Shown here: positions 13,977 to 22,890 of the stretch, piece after piece
Layout of the letters: every line of letters starts with the position of its first letter
Position numbering within the stretch: position 1 is the first letter of the stretch
Assembly (NCBI GenBank): GCA_040386335.1
Contig: JAZKFT010000021.1
Location: 186,001 to 250,000, forward strand
Reading direction: 5' to 3'
Source: JAZKFT01 sp040386335
GTDB taxonomy: Bacteria; Bacteroidota; Bacteroidia; Chitinophagales; Chitinophagaceae
DNA: 64,000 nucleotides
Made by a program: the position numbers and the translations under genes
The notes under the pieces: generated by a model
What the model was told of the DNA's origin: nothing
Databases searched by the model: none
The model's input: the letters and a program-made list of their open reading frames with translations, nothing else

Positions 13977-15548
13977 ATGAAACCAACCATCACTACACCC
14001 GGCGTTTATATCAACGAACTCAATGCCTTTCCAAACTCAGTGGTTGCCGTCGCCACAGCAGTTCCCGCCTTCATCGGTTACACACCACAGGCGTCCTACG
14101 AAGGAAAATCTTTTACCAACATTCCACAGAAAATAACATCGTTTGCCGAATTTCAGGCAATCTACTGTTACTCCAATCCGTCGCCGCCTGCGGCCCCGGT
14201 GCAGCAATACAGCCCGCAATTTTATGCAGTACAACAAAAAACGCAACCTATAGAAGGTGACAGCCTGCTGATACGTGGCTCGTACTATGCGATCCTCCCC
14301 GATCCGGGAACCATCTATTATCTCTATAACAGTATCAGGCTGTTTTACCAGAATGGCGGCGGTGATGCCTATATTGTTTCCGTTGGTGGCTACGGACCAG
14401 CTATTGGGAAGTCAATAGATCCGGGCGATCTATTGGTCAATCTGAATGTGCGCTTTGATGACCTGCTTGCGGGACTTGCTGTTCTTGAAAATGAAGACGA
14501 ACCCACGATGTACATCTGCCCCGAAGCAACATTGATGAAAGCTGTGGACAATGGTGAATTGATGCAGGCCATGTTGCAGCAAGGCAGCAGAAAGGGTACT
14601 GCTGTCAGCATCTTAGATGTTGCCGCGGGACGCAATCCGGATCCGCTGCAATTGGAAAAAGATATTGCATTATTCAGGGACCAGGTGGGTTCAGCAGGAT
14701 TGGATTTTGGTGCGGCCTATTACCCGTTCATCGGAACAACGATCATGCAATCTGCTGACCTCGATTATACCAATCTCTTTGGTGGTGACCTGGCGCCCCT
14801 TGCCGCAATTTTAACGCCGCCCGAAGCGCCTGAACAAACAGTTGCTGCCATCATCGCGGCTATCCAAAATCCTGGCGCAAACCCACTGTCCGTATCCCAA
14901 AATCAAAATGCGCTGCTCATTGCAAGTAAGCTTTATGAGACGATCATGAAACATGTTTTGAACCAATGCAACCTGCTTCCGCCCAGCGGCGCTTTAGCCG
15001 GCGTCATCACGCTTACAGATAGCCAGGTAGGTGTCTGGCAGGCACCCGCCAATATTTCCATTACCGGCGCAGCCAGTTTGCCGATCAATATTTCAGACAG
15101 CCAGCAAGCTGGCCTGAATGTAGACGCGGTTTCGGGAAAATCAATCAATGCAATCCGCTTTTTTAACGGGCAGGGGATCTTAGTCTGGGGCGCAAGGACA
15201 TTGGATGGCAATAGCCTGGACTGGAAATACCTTCCTGTAAAACGTACCATCATCTTCCTGGAACAGTCCTGCAGGTTGGCTGTCAGTGGCTATACGTTTC
15301 AACCCAATGATCAAAATACATGGGAGGCGGTGAAAGCGATGATCAGCAGTTTTTTGAATAGTGTATGGAAGCAGGGCGGGCTGGTGGGTAGTACACCGGA
15401 AGCAGCTTTCTCGGTAGACTGCGGATTGGGAACTACAATGGTAGCAGAAGATGTATTAAATGGGTTCATGAACGTAACGGTCAAAGTAGCTGTTACGCAT
15501 CCGGCTGAATATATAGTGATCACATTTCAGCAGCAAATGGCCAGGTGA
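13977..15548 (+). CDS. Contractile tail sheath protein (phage/eCIS type), no partner genes nearby
   Basis: 523 residues. The opening TITTPGVYINELNAFPNSVVAV is the sheath N-terminus that links subunits (PGVYxxE), and the C-terminal third contains VWGARTLDGNSLDWKYLPVKRT near 400-421 and the end segment with GLVGSTPEAAFSVDCGLG, as in sheath proteins of phage tails, T6SS subtype iv and extracellular contractile injection systems. No tube, baseplate, spike or AAA gene lies within reach on either side, so this copy is isolated. It may be a relic or serve with genes elsewhere in the genome. Confidence 0.92.
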   Translation: MKPTITTPGVYINELNAFPNSVVAVATAVPAFIGYTPQASYEGKSFTNIPQKITSFAEFQAIYCYSNPSPPAAPVQQYSPQFYAVQQKTQPIEGDSLLIRGSYYAILPDPGTIYYLYNSIRLFYQNGGGDAYIVSVGGYGPAIGKSIDPGDLLVNLNVRFDDLLAGLAVLENEDEPTMYICPEATLMKAVDNGELMQAMLQQGSRKGTAVSILDVAAGRNPDPLQLEKDIALFRDQVGSAGLDFGAAYYPFIGTTIMQSADLDYTNLFGGDLAPLAAILTPPEAPEQTVAAIIAAIQNPGANPLSVSQNQNALLIASKLYETIMKHVLNQCNLLPPSGALAGVITLTDSQVGVWQAPANISITGAASLPINISDSQQAGLNVDAVSGKSINAIRFFNGQGILVWGARTLDGNSLDWKYLPVKRTIIFLEQSCRLAVSGYTFQPNDQNTWEAVKAMISSFLNSVWKQGGLVGSTPEAAFSVDCGLGTTMVAEDVLNGFMNVTVKVAVTHPAEYIVITFQQQMAR

Positions 15549-16020
15549 TGGGTTGTGTCTCAGTTTGAATTTCCAGTATCGTCATTTTCGTGCTTGTGTC
15601 TGCGTTTTCATTTTACAATGTATGCCAGCTTTGATATTGTGATAAATTCCTCGGTAAAAAATGAATTTTTTACAGCCTGATTTTTTACAGGCTTGTGACA
15701 AAATATTTGTGACAGTTTAAATTGTCACAAATATTTTGTCACAACTTATTTTAAGCCTGATGGCTGACAAATAAATAGCACCCAAAATTCAAACTGATAC
15801 ACGACCCGTTGATGGTTTTGGAGAATGCAATTTTGCGACTACAAAAGCTGTCTACTGATGGTCGCTCCTTCTGAAAATAGTTACTCCTTTTCTTATACTT
15901 TCATTTTCTGACTGCCAGCACAAGTGCAGTGATACAACCAGTAGTAATGATGCCATGGTGTCCCCCACGAACCTTTGCATCTGAAGCGGCCATCCTAACT
16001 AATCAACTAATCACCGATCC
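15549..16020. other. Gene-free stretch after the sheath gene
   Basis: About 470 bases without a convincing gene. It holds a large palindrome (15693-15744), flanking direct repeats built on TTTTTTACAG (15665-15690), and low-complexity CTAACTAATC sequence near its right end. Confidence 0.6.
15693..15744. repeat. 52-bp near-perfect palindrome
   Basis: Two perfect 22-bp arms (15693-15714 and 15723-15744, ending TTTGTGACA / TGTCACAAA) face each other across GTTTAAAT, whose inner six bases are again palindromic; only one base pair mismatches over the whole length. Each arm contains two TTGTGACA or TTTGTGACA copies. It could be a terminator-like hairpin for the sheath gene (no T run), a protein-binding site or a recombination site. 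Confidence 0.85.
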
Positions 16021-16104
16021 CTACCCCCTCACCCTCACACAAATTTTGTGCACATCCGTAGCAATCTTATAAATAAAATAGAACTGGTCGGTGATGGAAT
16101 TCAG
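16021..16104 (-). pseudogene. Remnant of a FUSC-family gene (C-terminal codons only)
   Basis: On the minus strand 16021-16095 reads ITDQFYFIYKIATDVHKIC and a few more residues to a TAG stop. This copies the true end of the FUSC gene at 17079-17153 with about half a dozen base changes, half of them silent, and weak similarity goes a few codons further. The rest of the gene is absent. The remnant and the intact gene bracket the lipoprotein gene. Confidence 0.85.
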
Positions 16105-16176
16105 TCCGCTACTGAAACCTGCATGTGGAAAATCCGACTATCTGTGTCTTGGTACGGCAAACCCAAAACACGCATT

Positions 16177-17016
16177 ATGAGACTATTCTCAACATTGGTA
16201 CTGCTCTTTCTATTTAGCTGCAACCCACCTATTGAATATCCTCCCGGCGGCTACGATTATCCAAAGGAGCTGAAGGGTGAGGATACTAATTTTTATTATT
16301 TGCCGATTAGACAAACCGTTTCAAGACGAGATTCATTTAGAACTGCTTTAAGTTATTTGTTTTTTAGAGCGTTGAAGGAGCCGAATCTCAGCATCAAACC
16401 AATGGTAAACGAAACTATTAGGGTTGAATATTTCAGTGCATTTGGCGAATTTATTATCATTTCATTGTCAGAGAATATGCTTACCATAAAGAAAGGCGAT
16501 GATAGTGGTGGGGTATATGATGAGGTTACATCAAGACTGACAGTAGTTGAAAATAATAATCTGAGTTTTTTACACCGATATTTCCCGGTGGACACAACTG
16601 GGAGGCCCGATTGGAAAAAAAAGTACATGGATTCAATGACAAAAGAATTTCCAGAATTATTGGATCCCAATTATTATAAGAGGCTATTATTAAAACAAAT
16701 GGTATTGAACACAAAATTTACTTTTGAGACTACCAAGAGGAATGTTTCAACGCCAGTATTTCATTCATTGATAAAAGAACTGAATGCCTCTGGTTTTTGG
16801 TCGATGCCTTATGAAGTAGAGAAAGAATGCGGGGATGCGCCAATGGATGGCGATGGCTTTACTATTGAGGTGAATACAAAAACAAAGTATCAGGTAGTTA
16901 ATTACAGCGATTGCTACGATACAGCCAGGTTTACTAAAGCGTGCCAAAGATTATTTAATATGGCTGGGTTGGGGAAAGAAATCAATTTCTACAGAGGGAA
17001 AGACCTCGAGGAATAG
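16177..17016 (+). CDS. Putative lipoprotein of unknown function
   Basis: From ATG at 16177 the product has 279 residues and starts MRLFSTLVLLFLFSCNPPIE, a lipoprotein signal with the lipid-bearing Cys near residue 15. The rest is a soluble domain with many charged and aromatic residues, including a Cys-rich late segment (ECGDAPMDGDGFTIEV near residue 215). No known family is recognised. An upstream frame to 16048 would translate part of the FUSC remnant on the opposite strand, so it is not used. The low internal similarity to neighbours and the bracketing repeats suggest it was inserted here. Confidence 0.75.
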   Translation: MRLFSTLVLLFLFSCNPPIEYPPGGYDYPKELKGEDTNFYYLPIRQTVSRRDSFRTALSYLFFRALKEPNLSIKPMVNETIRVEYFSAFGEFIIISLSENMLTIKKGDDSGGVYDEVTSRLTVVENNNLSFLHRYFPVDTTGRPDWKKKYMDSMTKEFPELLDPNYYKRLLLKQMVLNTKFTFETTKRNVSTPVFHSLIKELNASGFWSMPYEVEKECGDAPMDGDGFTIEVNTKTKYQVVNYSDCYDTARFTKACQRLFNMAGLGKEINFYRGKDLEE

Positions 17017-17041
17017 AACTGTAGCTTTTGTTGTCTTACCG

Positions 17042-17090
17042 ACTAATGAACTAATCCCTAATCCCTAATCCCCAATCCCTAACCCCTCAT
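17042..17090. repeat. Low-complexity CTAATCC tract
   Basis: Units like CTAATCC, CTAATCC, CCAATCC, CTAACCC run in tandem from the end of the lipoprotein gene into the last codons of the FUSC gene. A similar, weaker tract (15995-16027) borders the FUSC remnant. Confidence 0.65.
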
Positions 17091-19304
17091 CCTCACACAA
17101 ATCTTCTGCACATCCGTCACAATCTTATAAATAAAATAAAACTGGTCGGTGATCGATTTAAAATCAGACAGTTTTTTCTTGGTGCCGGTTTCCATCTGGC
17201 CCAGTTTGATTTCTTCCTGCCGCTGCTGCATCAGCAGGTTTATTTTTTCATCCAGCAGCCGTATTTGCGCATTTTCTTTTTCAATAAGTTGTTCGGGTGG
17301 GCGCTCTGCATCGGTCAATTCCAACGCCTGGGTAAGGCAGGCGGTACTGGCTTGAATTACGGGTTTATAATCGTCCATGATCAGCTCTGGCTGCAGGTTG
17401 TCGGTATAGTAGGCAAGCGTGGCAATATGCGATACCAGCATATGATTGCTCACCACAAACTGGTGAACCTGCTCCATATTTTTCTGTTTGCTTTTGGGCT
17501 CATTCAGCATCCGGTTAAAGGCATCGGATAAATTGGCCAGGGATACGAGGTTGTTCTTCCTGGCTACACGGGTGGTGGCTTTATCTATTGGCGAACCGGT
17601 AAAGACAGCAGCCGTTTGATTGTAATATTCCAGGCCGTCTTTCAGCACCGGGGCCATCAGTTCGTGTATATGTTCATGCTCCCAAACGGGTGCCAGCAGG
17701 TAACTAAAAATCAGGGCCAGCACCGAGCCGATGGCCGTATCAATAATACGATCTGTAAGGATGATTTTAAAATCCTGTGGTTCCAGCAGGTGAAACATCA
17801 TCATCAGGTAAGCCGTCATCAGTATGACACTTACCAGGTACTGTTTTCGCATAAAACTGTAGGCGCCTATCATAAACACGGTCAGTGTAATAATAATGGC
17901 CGTGTCATTTTTTACCAGGTATAAAAACAATGCACCGATAAGTGCCCCCGCAATAGTACCGGCAAGCCGTTCAAAATTTCGCTTTTTGGTGAGGCTGTAG
18001 GCCGGCTTTAGAATAACGATCACCGTAAGCAATATCCAATACCCATGCCCGAATGGAAGAAATAACGCAATGATATAAGCACTCAAAGCCGCCAGGCTAA
18101 TCCGCAGGGAATGACGGAAAATATTGGAACGAAAGCTCAGGTTTTCAAACAGCAGCTTCGGGTCAAATTCCTCGTGACTAATAAAATCTTCCGGATCTGG
18201 AGCCTGAAGCTTCTTCCGTTTTAATTGTACATCGTACGAAGTGTAGTGATGAAGCGTACGGATACGTGCTGCTATATCATCGATGCTATCCAAAATATGC
18301 CGCAGGCTGATGAAACCATCCAGGTTAGCGGGTTTCAGCACGGCAAGCCTTAGCTGCTGCAGGTGTTCCCTTTCTTCCAGCAGTTCTTTATCTATCGCTT
18401 TATTATACTTCGACGCCCGCCCGCTGTTAAGTGCGATACCGATCTCATCGAGGTCATTTGCCAAAATGTTGATCAGCTCGCGGTACTCGTCCAGTATGCC
18501 TGTTTCGTTAAAGTAGCGGTGTAGTTTTTCATAATCCTGGTGCGAGGTCATGGCCCGCTCAAAGAGGTCGGCCACATCCAGGAACACCATCATCAGCACC
18601 CTGGCGGTATGTGTTGATTCTTTTACAACACTTCTTGTTTTAAACAATAATTCGGCGACGAGGTTTTGCTTTTCCTGGACTGCTATTTGTGTTGTTAGCA
18701 GTTGCTGGTAGCTTTTTTCGTATTCCACATCCATGGCATAGAAGCCGGCTTTTACCCGAAGGTATTCCCCGGCTGCCAGCACATATTCGCCCAAAGCCTG
18801 CTGCATGAGTTTGTAAGGCCTAACCCGGTGCAATGCCTGGCTCAGTAAAATATACCAGGCCGAACCGGAGAGAATGTACAAGGCATTAAAAACAATATTC
18901 CACCCTGCCAGCTGGTGTTGTGTTTGTAACACCATGATCAACAAAGCAGCAATGCCAATAGAAGTCGCCCGCGTGCCGTAAACCCCGATCATTGAAAAGA
19001 AAAAACAGAAAACCGGCAGCAGTATAAAAAACAGCCAGGGTACCAATAATGTAAAACCGGTAATCAGGGCCACGGCGAAAACCATGAAGGCACAAATAAT
19101 AACACCGTTGCGACGATGATGGATCGGGCCGGGATTATCGGTAATACTCACCACCATGGCCCCAAGCGCTATCGTAATGCCGGTGGCTAAATGATCCAAA
19201 TACCCGAACAACAGAGCCGGCAGCAGGATGCCTACCGTCATTCGTATGCCTTCGGTGAGGTAGTGGCTGCTGATAAAACTCCGGTATTCTTTGGTATAAT
19301 CCAT
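17079..19304 (-). CDS. FUSC family inner-membrane protein (YccS/YhfK-like)
   Basis: 741 residues from ATG at 19304 (MDYTKEYRSFISSHYLTEGIRMTVG). Two blocks of about five or six transmembrane helices (near residues 20-170 and 385-520), each followed by a helical cytoplasmic domain, give the duplicated FUSC plan. Text such as HGYWILLTVIVILKPAYSLT (near 425) is typical of the second block. Relatives are aromatic-acid efflux or YccS-like proteins of uncertain substrate. Starts at 19370 or 19400 would add a basic extension; the chosen start agrees with the family. Its 3' end is duplicated at 16021. Confidence 0.88.
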   Translation of the reverse strand: MDYTKEYRSFISSHYLTEGIRMTVGILLPALLFGYLDHLATGITIALGAMVVSITDNPGPIHHRRNGVIICAFMVFAVALITGFTLLVPWLFFILLPVFCFFFSMIGVYGTRATSIGIAALLIMVLQTQHQLAGWNIVFNALYILSGSAWYILLSQALHRVRPYKLMQQALGEYVLAAGEYLRVKAGFYAMDVEYEKSYQQLLTTQIAVQEKQNLVAELLFKTRSVVKESTHTARVLMMVFLDVADLFERAMTSHQDYEKLHRYFNETGILDEYRELINILANDLDEIGIALNSGRASKYNKAIDKELLEEREHLQQLRLAVLKPANLDGFISLRHILDSIDDIAARIRTLHHYTSYDVQLKRKKLQAPDPEDFISHEEFDPKLLFENLSFRSNIFRHSLRISLAALSAYIIALFLPFGHGYWILLTVIVILKPAYSLTKKRNFERLAGTIAGALIGALFLYLVKNDTAIIITLTVFMIGAYSFMRKQYLVSVILMTAYLMMMFHLLEPQDFKIILTDRIIDTAIGSVLALIFSYLLAPVWEHEHIHELMAPVLKDGLEYYNQTAAVFTGSPIDKATTRVARKNNLVSLANLSDAFNRMLNEPKSKQKNMEQVHQFVVSNHMLVSHIATLAYYTDNLQPELIMDDYKPVIQASTACLTQALELTDAERPPEQLIEKENAQIRLLDEKINLLMQQRQEEIKLGQMETGTKKKLSDFKSITDQFYFIYKIVTDVQKICVRMRG

Positions 19305-19500
19305 CGGGGTTAAAGATACCTGCAAATGTTTTTTGGATAGGCGATTGAAAATTGTCCCTTGCCGTTTCATCAGGTTAGATTCGCTGTCCGTCCGTCCCAA
19401 TCAGTCTTTTCGCGGGCGGGTTTCGTATTTTTAACCGGGTCTGTTTATAGCCATAATTAATCTTTAATTTTATAGCCCTGATTTGTACCAAACCATGCTT

Positions 19501-20958
19501 ATGAAAATGTGCCTCAAACATTTTGCCACCTGTATCCTGCTGTTTATTACCTGCCTGCCGTTTCATTCTTTTGGACAGGATGGCACCATTGACCCTACAT
19601 TCAACCCCGGCACCGGTGCCAATGCGATGCTGCACACAACTGTGGTACAGCCAAATGGAAAAATAATAATCACCGGCGATTTTATCACTTACAACGGTGC
19701 ATCTAAAAAAGGCCTGGCGAGACTGGAATCCAACGGTAACCCCGATGCCAGTTTCGATCCCGGCACAGGTATCAGCGGGGTCAACGCCACTATATTGGTC
19801 ACGGCCCTTCAAAGCGATGGCAAAATTCTTATTGGCGGAAATTTTACGGGTTTTAATGGTGTGGCCCGAAATGGTATCGCCCGCCTGAATACCGATGGTA
19901 GCCTCGATACCAGTTTTAACCCGGGTAGAGGAGTAGCAGGTGTATCCGTTCCTGCGGTAAGAGCCATTGTAATTCAACCTGATAAAAAAATTATTATCGG
20001 AGGTGATTTTGCCACCTGTGGTGATTATGACAGGAGGAGTATTGCCCGGCTGGATACCAGCGGTATAGTAGATATCGGTTTTAGCACCGGAGCTTCTTTT
20101 CCCATAGGAACTGTCGGGCTGGAAGATGGTGTGAACACGATTGGTATTCAAAATGATGGAAAACTGATCGTGGGTGGCCGTTTTAATTTTGTGGGCCTTG
20201 TGGCCAGGAACCGCATTGCCCGGCTAGAAACGAACGGTACCCTTGATCCCGGTTTCAATACCGTAACTGACCGTACAGATTATATAAGTACCGTTGCCGT
20301 CCAGGCCGATCAAAAGATTCTTGTGGGCGGATCCTTATTTGTTAACGATCTCGGTGGCGGCAGTTTTTCCGATATCAACCTGCTGCGGGTAAATGAGAAT
20401 GGCAGCATCGATCCCGGTTTTTATATGGGCGATGTGGAAGCAGACCCTCAGCGGCTCTGGACCATCCTGCTACAAAGCGATGGTAAATTCATCATCAGCG
20501 GCGTTATTCAATATTATAACCATTGGTATGCCGGCGGAATTGGCCGTGTAAACGCCGATGGCACCTGGGACGGAAATTTTAATGCAGGATTTGGCGTCGG
20601 TTTTAGCCCCGCCAGTATTACCCAAGCCGCGCTGCAGCCCGACGATGGCAAAGTGATCGTGGTAGGCAATTTTACCAGTTTTGACGGTGTTCCCCGTAAT
20701 TACGTGGCCCGTTTAAAAGGGGATCCATGCGGCGGCAGCAATACCAAAACGTGGACGGGAGCACTCAGTACCAGTTGGCATAATGTTGGAAATTGGACTT
20801 GTGGCCTTCCCAATTCCGGGAGTACAGTGGTTGTAAACGCAGGAGCTGGCAATATGCCGGAAGTTACCCAAAGTGTTTCGGTGAAGAAATTGACGCTGAA
20901 AAATGGGGCGGTGGTTACGGTAAAAGCTGGGGTAGATCTTACCGTCACAGGAAATTAA
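19501..20958 (+). CDS. Secreted delta-60 repeat protein
   Basis: About 485 residues. A signal peptide (ending near HSFGQ) is followed by seven or so delta-60 repeats of about 55 residues, each with the pattern G-x-I/L-D-x-x-F-N-P-G-x-G and Q-x-D-G-K-I-I-I-G-G-x-F. These form a beta-propeller-like fold in secreted proteins of Bacteroidota. The end (about 430-485) has a WxG plus beta-strand module (KTWTGALSTSWHNVGNW, then VKKLTLKNGA). The usual T9SS sorting domain is missing after it: the protein ends at DLTVTGN. Start is the ATG at 19501; others occur just upstream. Confidence 0.85.
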   Translation: MKMCLKHFATCILLFITCLPFHSFGQDGTIDPTFNPGTGANAMLHTTVVQPNGKIIITGDFITYNGASKKGLARLESNGNPDASFDPGTGISGVNATILVTALQSDGKILIGGNFTGFNGVARNGIARLNTDGSLDTSFNPGRGVAGVSVPAVRAIVIQPDKKIIIGGDFATCGDYDRRSIARLDTSGIVDIGFSTGASFPIGTVGLEDGVNTIGIQNDGKLIVGGRFNFVGLVARNRIARLETNGTLDPGFNTVTDRTDYISTVAVQADQKILVGGSLFVNDLGGGSFSDINLLRVNENGSIDPGFYMGDVEADPQRLWTILLQSDGKFIISGVIQYYNHWYAGGIGRVNADGTWDGNFNAGFGVGFSPASITQAALQPDDGKVIVVGNFTSFDGVPRNYVARLKGDPCGGSNTKTWTGALSTSWHNVGNWTCGLPNSGSTVVVNAGAGNMPEVTQSVSVKKLTLKNGAVVTVKAGVDLTVTGN

Positions 20959-20976
20959 AGGCTTGCGATTGTTCCC

Positions 20977-21546
20977 TTAAACTGCAATCTCGTTACCAAC
21001 CTGGGCATGGAAACTGATGTGGGTGTCAAGCATTTTTCCAAAGGCAGGCATGTCAGGAATTTTGTGTTTTGGAAAGATGAAACCAGTGAATTGCGTAACA
21101 AACAAAATGATATGTGTGGGTGTATCCTTTCGTTTCACAAAACCCTTCCAATAAATCTGCCCGTCAGATAATGGTGAAGAAACCTGGATGCCTGTTTCGC
21201 TTATTATGTAAGTTTTGGGATCAAAAAATGACTGATTATCAGAGTTTTTCGTGAAATTCTTTGCCTGCGTTTTCGCTGCAATCTTGTGCAAAAACCTGAA
21301 AGTGTATTTCCGGCGCAACAAAAGGTAAATGAAATAAGTGAAGCAAAATATCGTCACAATCCAATACAATGTGGTCACTTTTTCTTTTAAATAAAGAATC
21401 AGCGTATAAAAACATGACATTAAAGCCATGAAAAGAATCATTCCTGTATTTTGTTTTAATTGTCGGGTCTTTGCGGTATCGAGATACACCGTTTCAAGGA
21501 ATGCCTGATAGTCATTCACTGATAGGGAAATTTGAAAGGTGAGCAT
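20977..21546 (-). CDS. YcxB-like membrane protein
   Basis: 189 residues with two transmembrane segments near 35-52 and 58-77 and a C-terminal beta-rich domain (SETGIQVSSPLSDGQIYWKGF near 125-145, then a F-x-x-P-K segment as FIFPKHKIPD). The plan matches the YcxB-like protein at 10972-11454. No function is known. It converges with the delta-60 gene. Confidence 0.75.
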   Translation of the reverse strand: MLTFQISLSVNDYQAFLETVYLDTAKTRQLKQNTGMILFMALMSCFYTLILYLKEKVTTLYWIVTIFCFTYFIYLLLRRKYTFRFLHKIAAKTQAKNFTKNSDNQSFFDPKTYIISETGIQVSSPLSDGQIYWKGFVKRKDTPTHIILFVTQFTGFIFPKHKIPDMPAFGKMLDTHISFHAQVGNEIAV

Positions 21547-21770
21547 ACAGGAGGTTTCATCAAAGATGTGGTATTATCTGCGATTATTGGTTTTCGGGAT
21601 TAACCCACTTTCTCAAGTTTTTTGGGTATCAAATACATGTTTAGTACTCAAGCACCAGCAGCAGACGGTGCATCATTTTGGTCACAGTTGGACGCCATGC
21701 GCCAGTTTTGCAGCCCTTTTAAATTATTTTTTCCACATTTTTGCGCCCAATCTTAAAAACTTGAGACATT
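21547..21770. other. Gap before the infA promoter
   Basis: About 220 bases with no recognisable gene, hairpin or repeat apart from AT-rich sequence toward the promoter. Neither secY nor map, the usual upstream neighbours of infA, is found here. Confidence 0.5.
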
Positions 21771-21804
21771 TTTTGTAAATCTTAAACTGAACCCTCTATA
21801 TTTG
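21771..21804 (+). promoter_or_regulatory. Promoter of the infA-rplQ operon
   Basis: TTTTG (21771-21775), 21 bases, then TATATTTG (21797-21804) match the -33 and -7 (TAnnTTTG) consensus of Bacteroidota. The infA start codon lies 16 bases after the -7 element, so the leader is very short. Confidence 0.85.
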
Positions 21805-21820
21805 CACTCCCAAAAAAAGT

Positions 21821-22039
21821 ATGTCTAAACAAGCACTTATTAAACAGGACGGAAGCATAGTGGATACGCTATCAAATGCTATGTTCAGGGTTCGCCTTGA
21901 AAATGGCCATGAAATCTTGGCTACGATCTCGGGCAAAATGAGAATGCACTACATACGTATTTTGACCGGTGATAAAGTAGGCGTAGAGATGAGTCCCTAT
22001 GATTTAACCAGGGGACGGATCATTTTCCGCTATAAATAA
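21821..22039 (+). CDS. infA: Translation initiation factor IF-1
   Basis: 72 residues, the standard size, with a single OB-fold: QDGSIVDTLSNAMFRVRLENG near residues 7-27 and MRMHYIRILTGDKVGVEMSPYD near 39-60. IF-1 binds the A site of the small subunit and assists initiation. It is the first gene of the operon, directly after the promoter. Confidence 0.97.
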   Translation: MSKQALIKQDGSIVDTLSNAMFRVRLENGHEILATISGKMRMHYIRILTGDKVGVEMSPYDLTRGRIIFRYK

Positions 22040-22093
22040 AGAACAACCATTCATCAATCGCTGAGGGCACTGCTGTCGGCAAAATTTTGTGTT

Positions 22094-22210
22094 ATGAAAG
22101 TAAGGGCATCCATTAAAAAACGCAGCGTTGATTGTAAGATCGTTCGCCGGAAAGGCAGGCTGTATGTAGTTAACAAAAAGAACCCTCGTTTTAAGCAAAG
22201 ACAAGGGTAA
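22094..22210 (+). CDS. rpmJ: Ribosomal protein bL36
   Basis: 38 residues starting MKVRASIKKRSVDCKIVRRK and ending KNPRFKQRQG. The size, the basic composition and the position between infA and rpsM identify it. Of the zinc-binding positions, Cys is retained only in VDCK; the other usual ligands are replaced, so this is the non-zinc (C-minus) type. Confidence 0.96.
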   Translation: MKVRASIKKRSVDCKIVRRKGRLYVVNKKNPRFKQRQG

Positions 22211-22211
22211 T

Positions 22212-22281
22212 CAATTTGCAATATGCAATTAGCAATTTGCAATTGACAAAATCATAAATCACAAATCACAAATCATAAATA
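22212..22281 (+). repeat. Degenerate tandem tract between rpmJ and rpsM
   Basis: AATTTGCAATATGCAATTAG-like units are followed by AAATCAC / AAATCAT units of 8 bases, ending four bases before the rpsM start. It fills the whole gap. Confidence 0.7.
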
Positions 22282-22285
22282 GTTT

Positions 22286-22666
22286 ATGGCTCGTATTTCC
22301 GGTATTGACTTACCAAAAAACAAGCGTGGGGAGATTGGTCTTACCTACATCTTTGGTATCGGTCCAAGCACTGCCCGTTACATCCTTTCTAAGGGTAATA
22401 TTGATGTAAACAAGAAGGTAAATCAATGGAATGATGATGAATTGGCTCATATCCGTAACACCATCACCAACGAATTCAAGGTTGAAGGTCAGTTGCGCAG
22501 CGAGGTTTCCACCAACATCAAACGTTTATTGGACATCGCCTGCTACCGTGGTCTGCGTCACCGTAAAGGTTTGCCGCTTCGTGGTCAGCGTACACGTACC
22601 AACAGCCGTACACGTAAAGGCAAGCGTAAAACAGTTGCCGGTAAGAAGAAGGCACCGAAGAAATAA
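22286..22666 (+). CDS. rpsM: Ribosomal protein uS13
   Basis: 126 residues: MARISGIDLPKNKRGEIGLT, the GIGPSTA helix-hairpin-helix near 26-32, RGLRHRKGLPLRGQRTRTNSRTRKG near 90-114, and a basic tail. Located at the head of the small subunit and contacting tRNA and subunit bridges. A 224-base gap to rpsK follows. Confidence 0.97.
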   Translation: MARISGIDLPKNKRGEIGLTYIFGIGPSTARYILSKGNIDVNKKVNQWNDDELAHIRNTITNEFKVEGQLRSEVSTNIKRLLDIACYRGLRHRKGLPLRGQRTRTNSRTRKGKRKTVAGKKKAPKK

Positions 22667-22890
22667 GAATTTGATTTGTGATTTCGGATGTAGGATTTAT
22701 GATTTTTTCAGATTCGGGCATTCTTTACAATATCAAAAACTTGTTTCCTGAGTCTCGGTACTTGATACTTGTGTCTTGAATCTTGACCCTTGTTCCTTGG
22801 ACCTTAGTACACAGCCCTGGATCATTATAGGCAACTATAAAAGGAGGGGCTTCATCATAAACATTCACAGATTACCTCCAATTAAAAAAA
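22667..22890 (+). other. Long gap between rpsM and rpsK with low-complexity sequence
   Basis: It contains units related to GATTTGTGATTTCGGATG (22675-22700) and a CTTGATACTTGTGTCTTGAA tract (22750-22806). Close to rpsK a GGAGG (22843) faces a CCTCC (22875), which could pair. No gene is seen. Such a gap is unusual in a ribosomal operon. Confidence 0.55.

Noticed and set aside
13977..15548. Prophage around the sheath gene
   Set aside because: No integrase, capsid, terminase or other tail gene is visible nearby.
19375..20151. Long minus-strand frame opposite the delta-60 gene
   Set aside because: It mirrors the repeats of the plus-strand gene, which has a signal peptide and family motifs; the minus reading shows no family.
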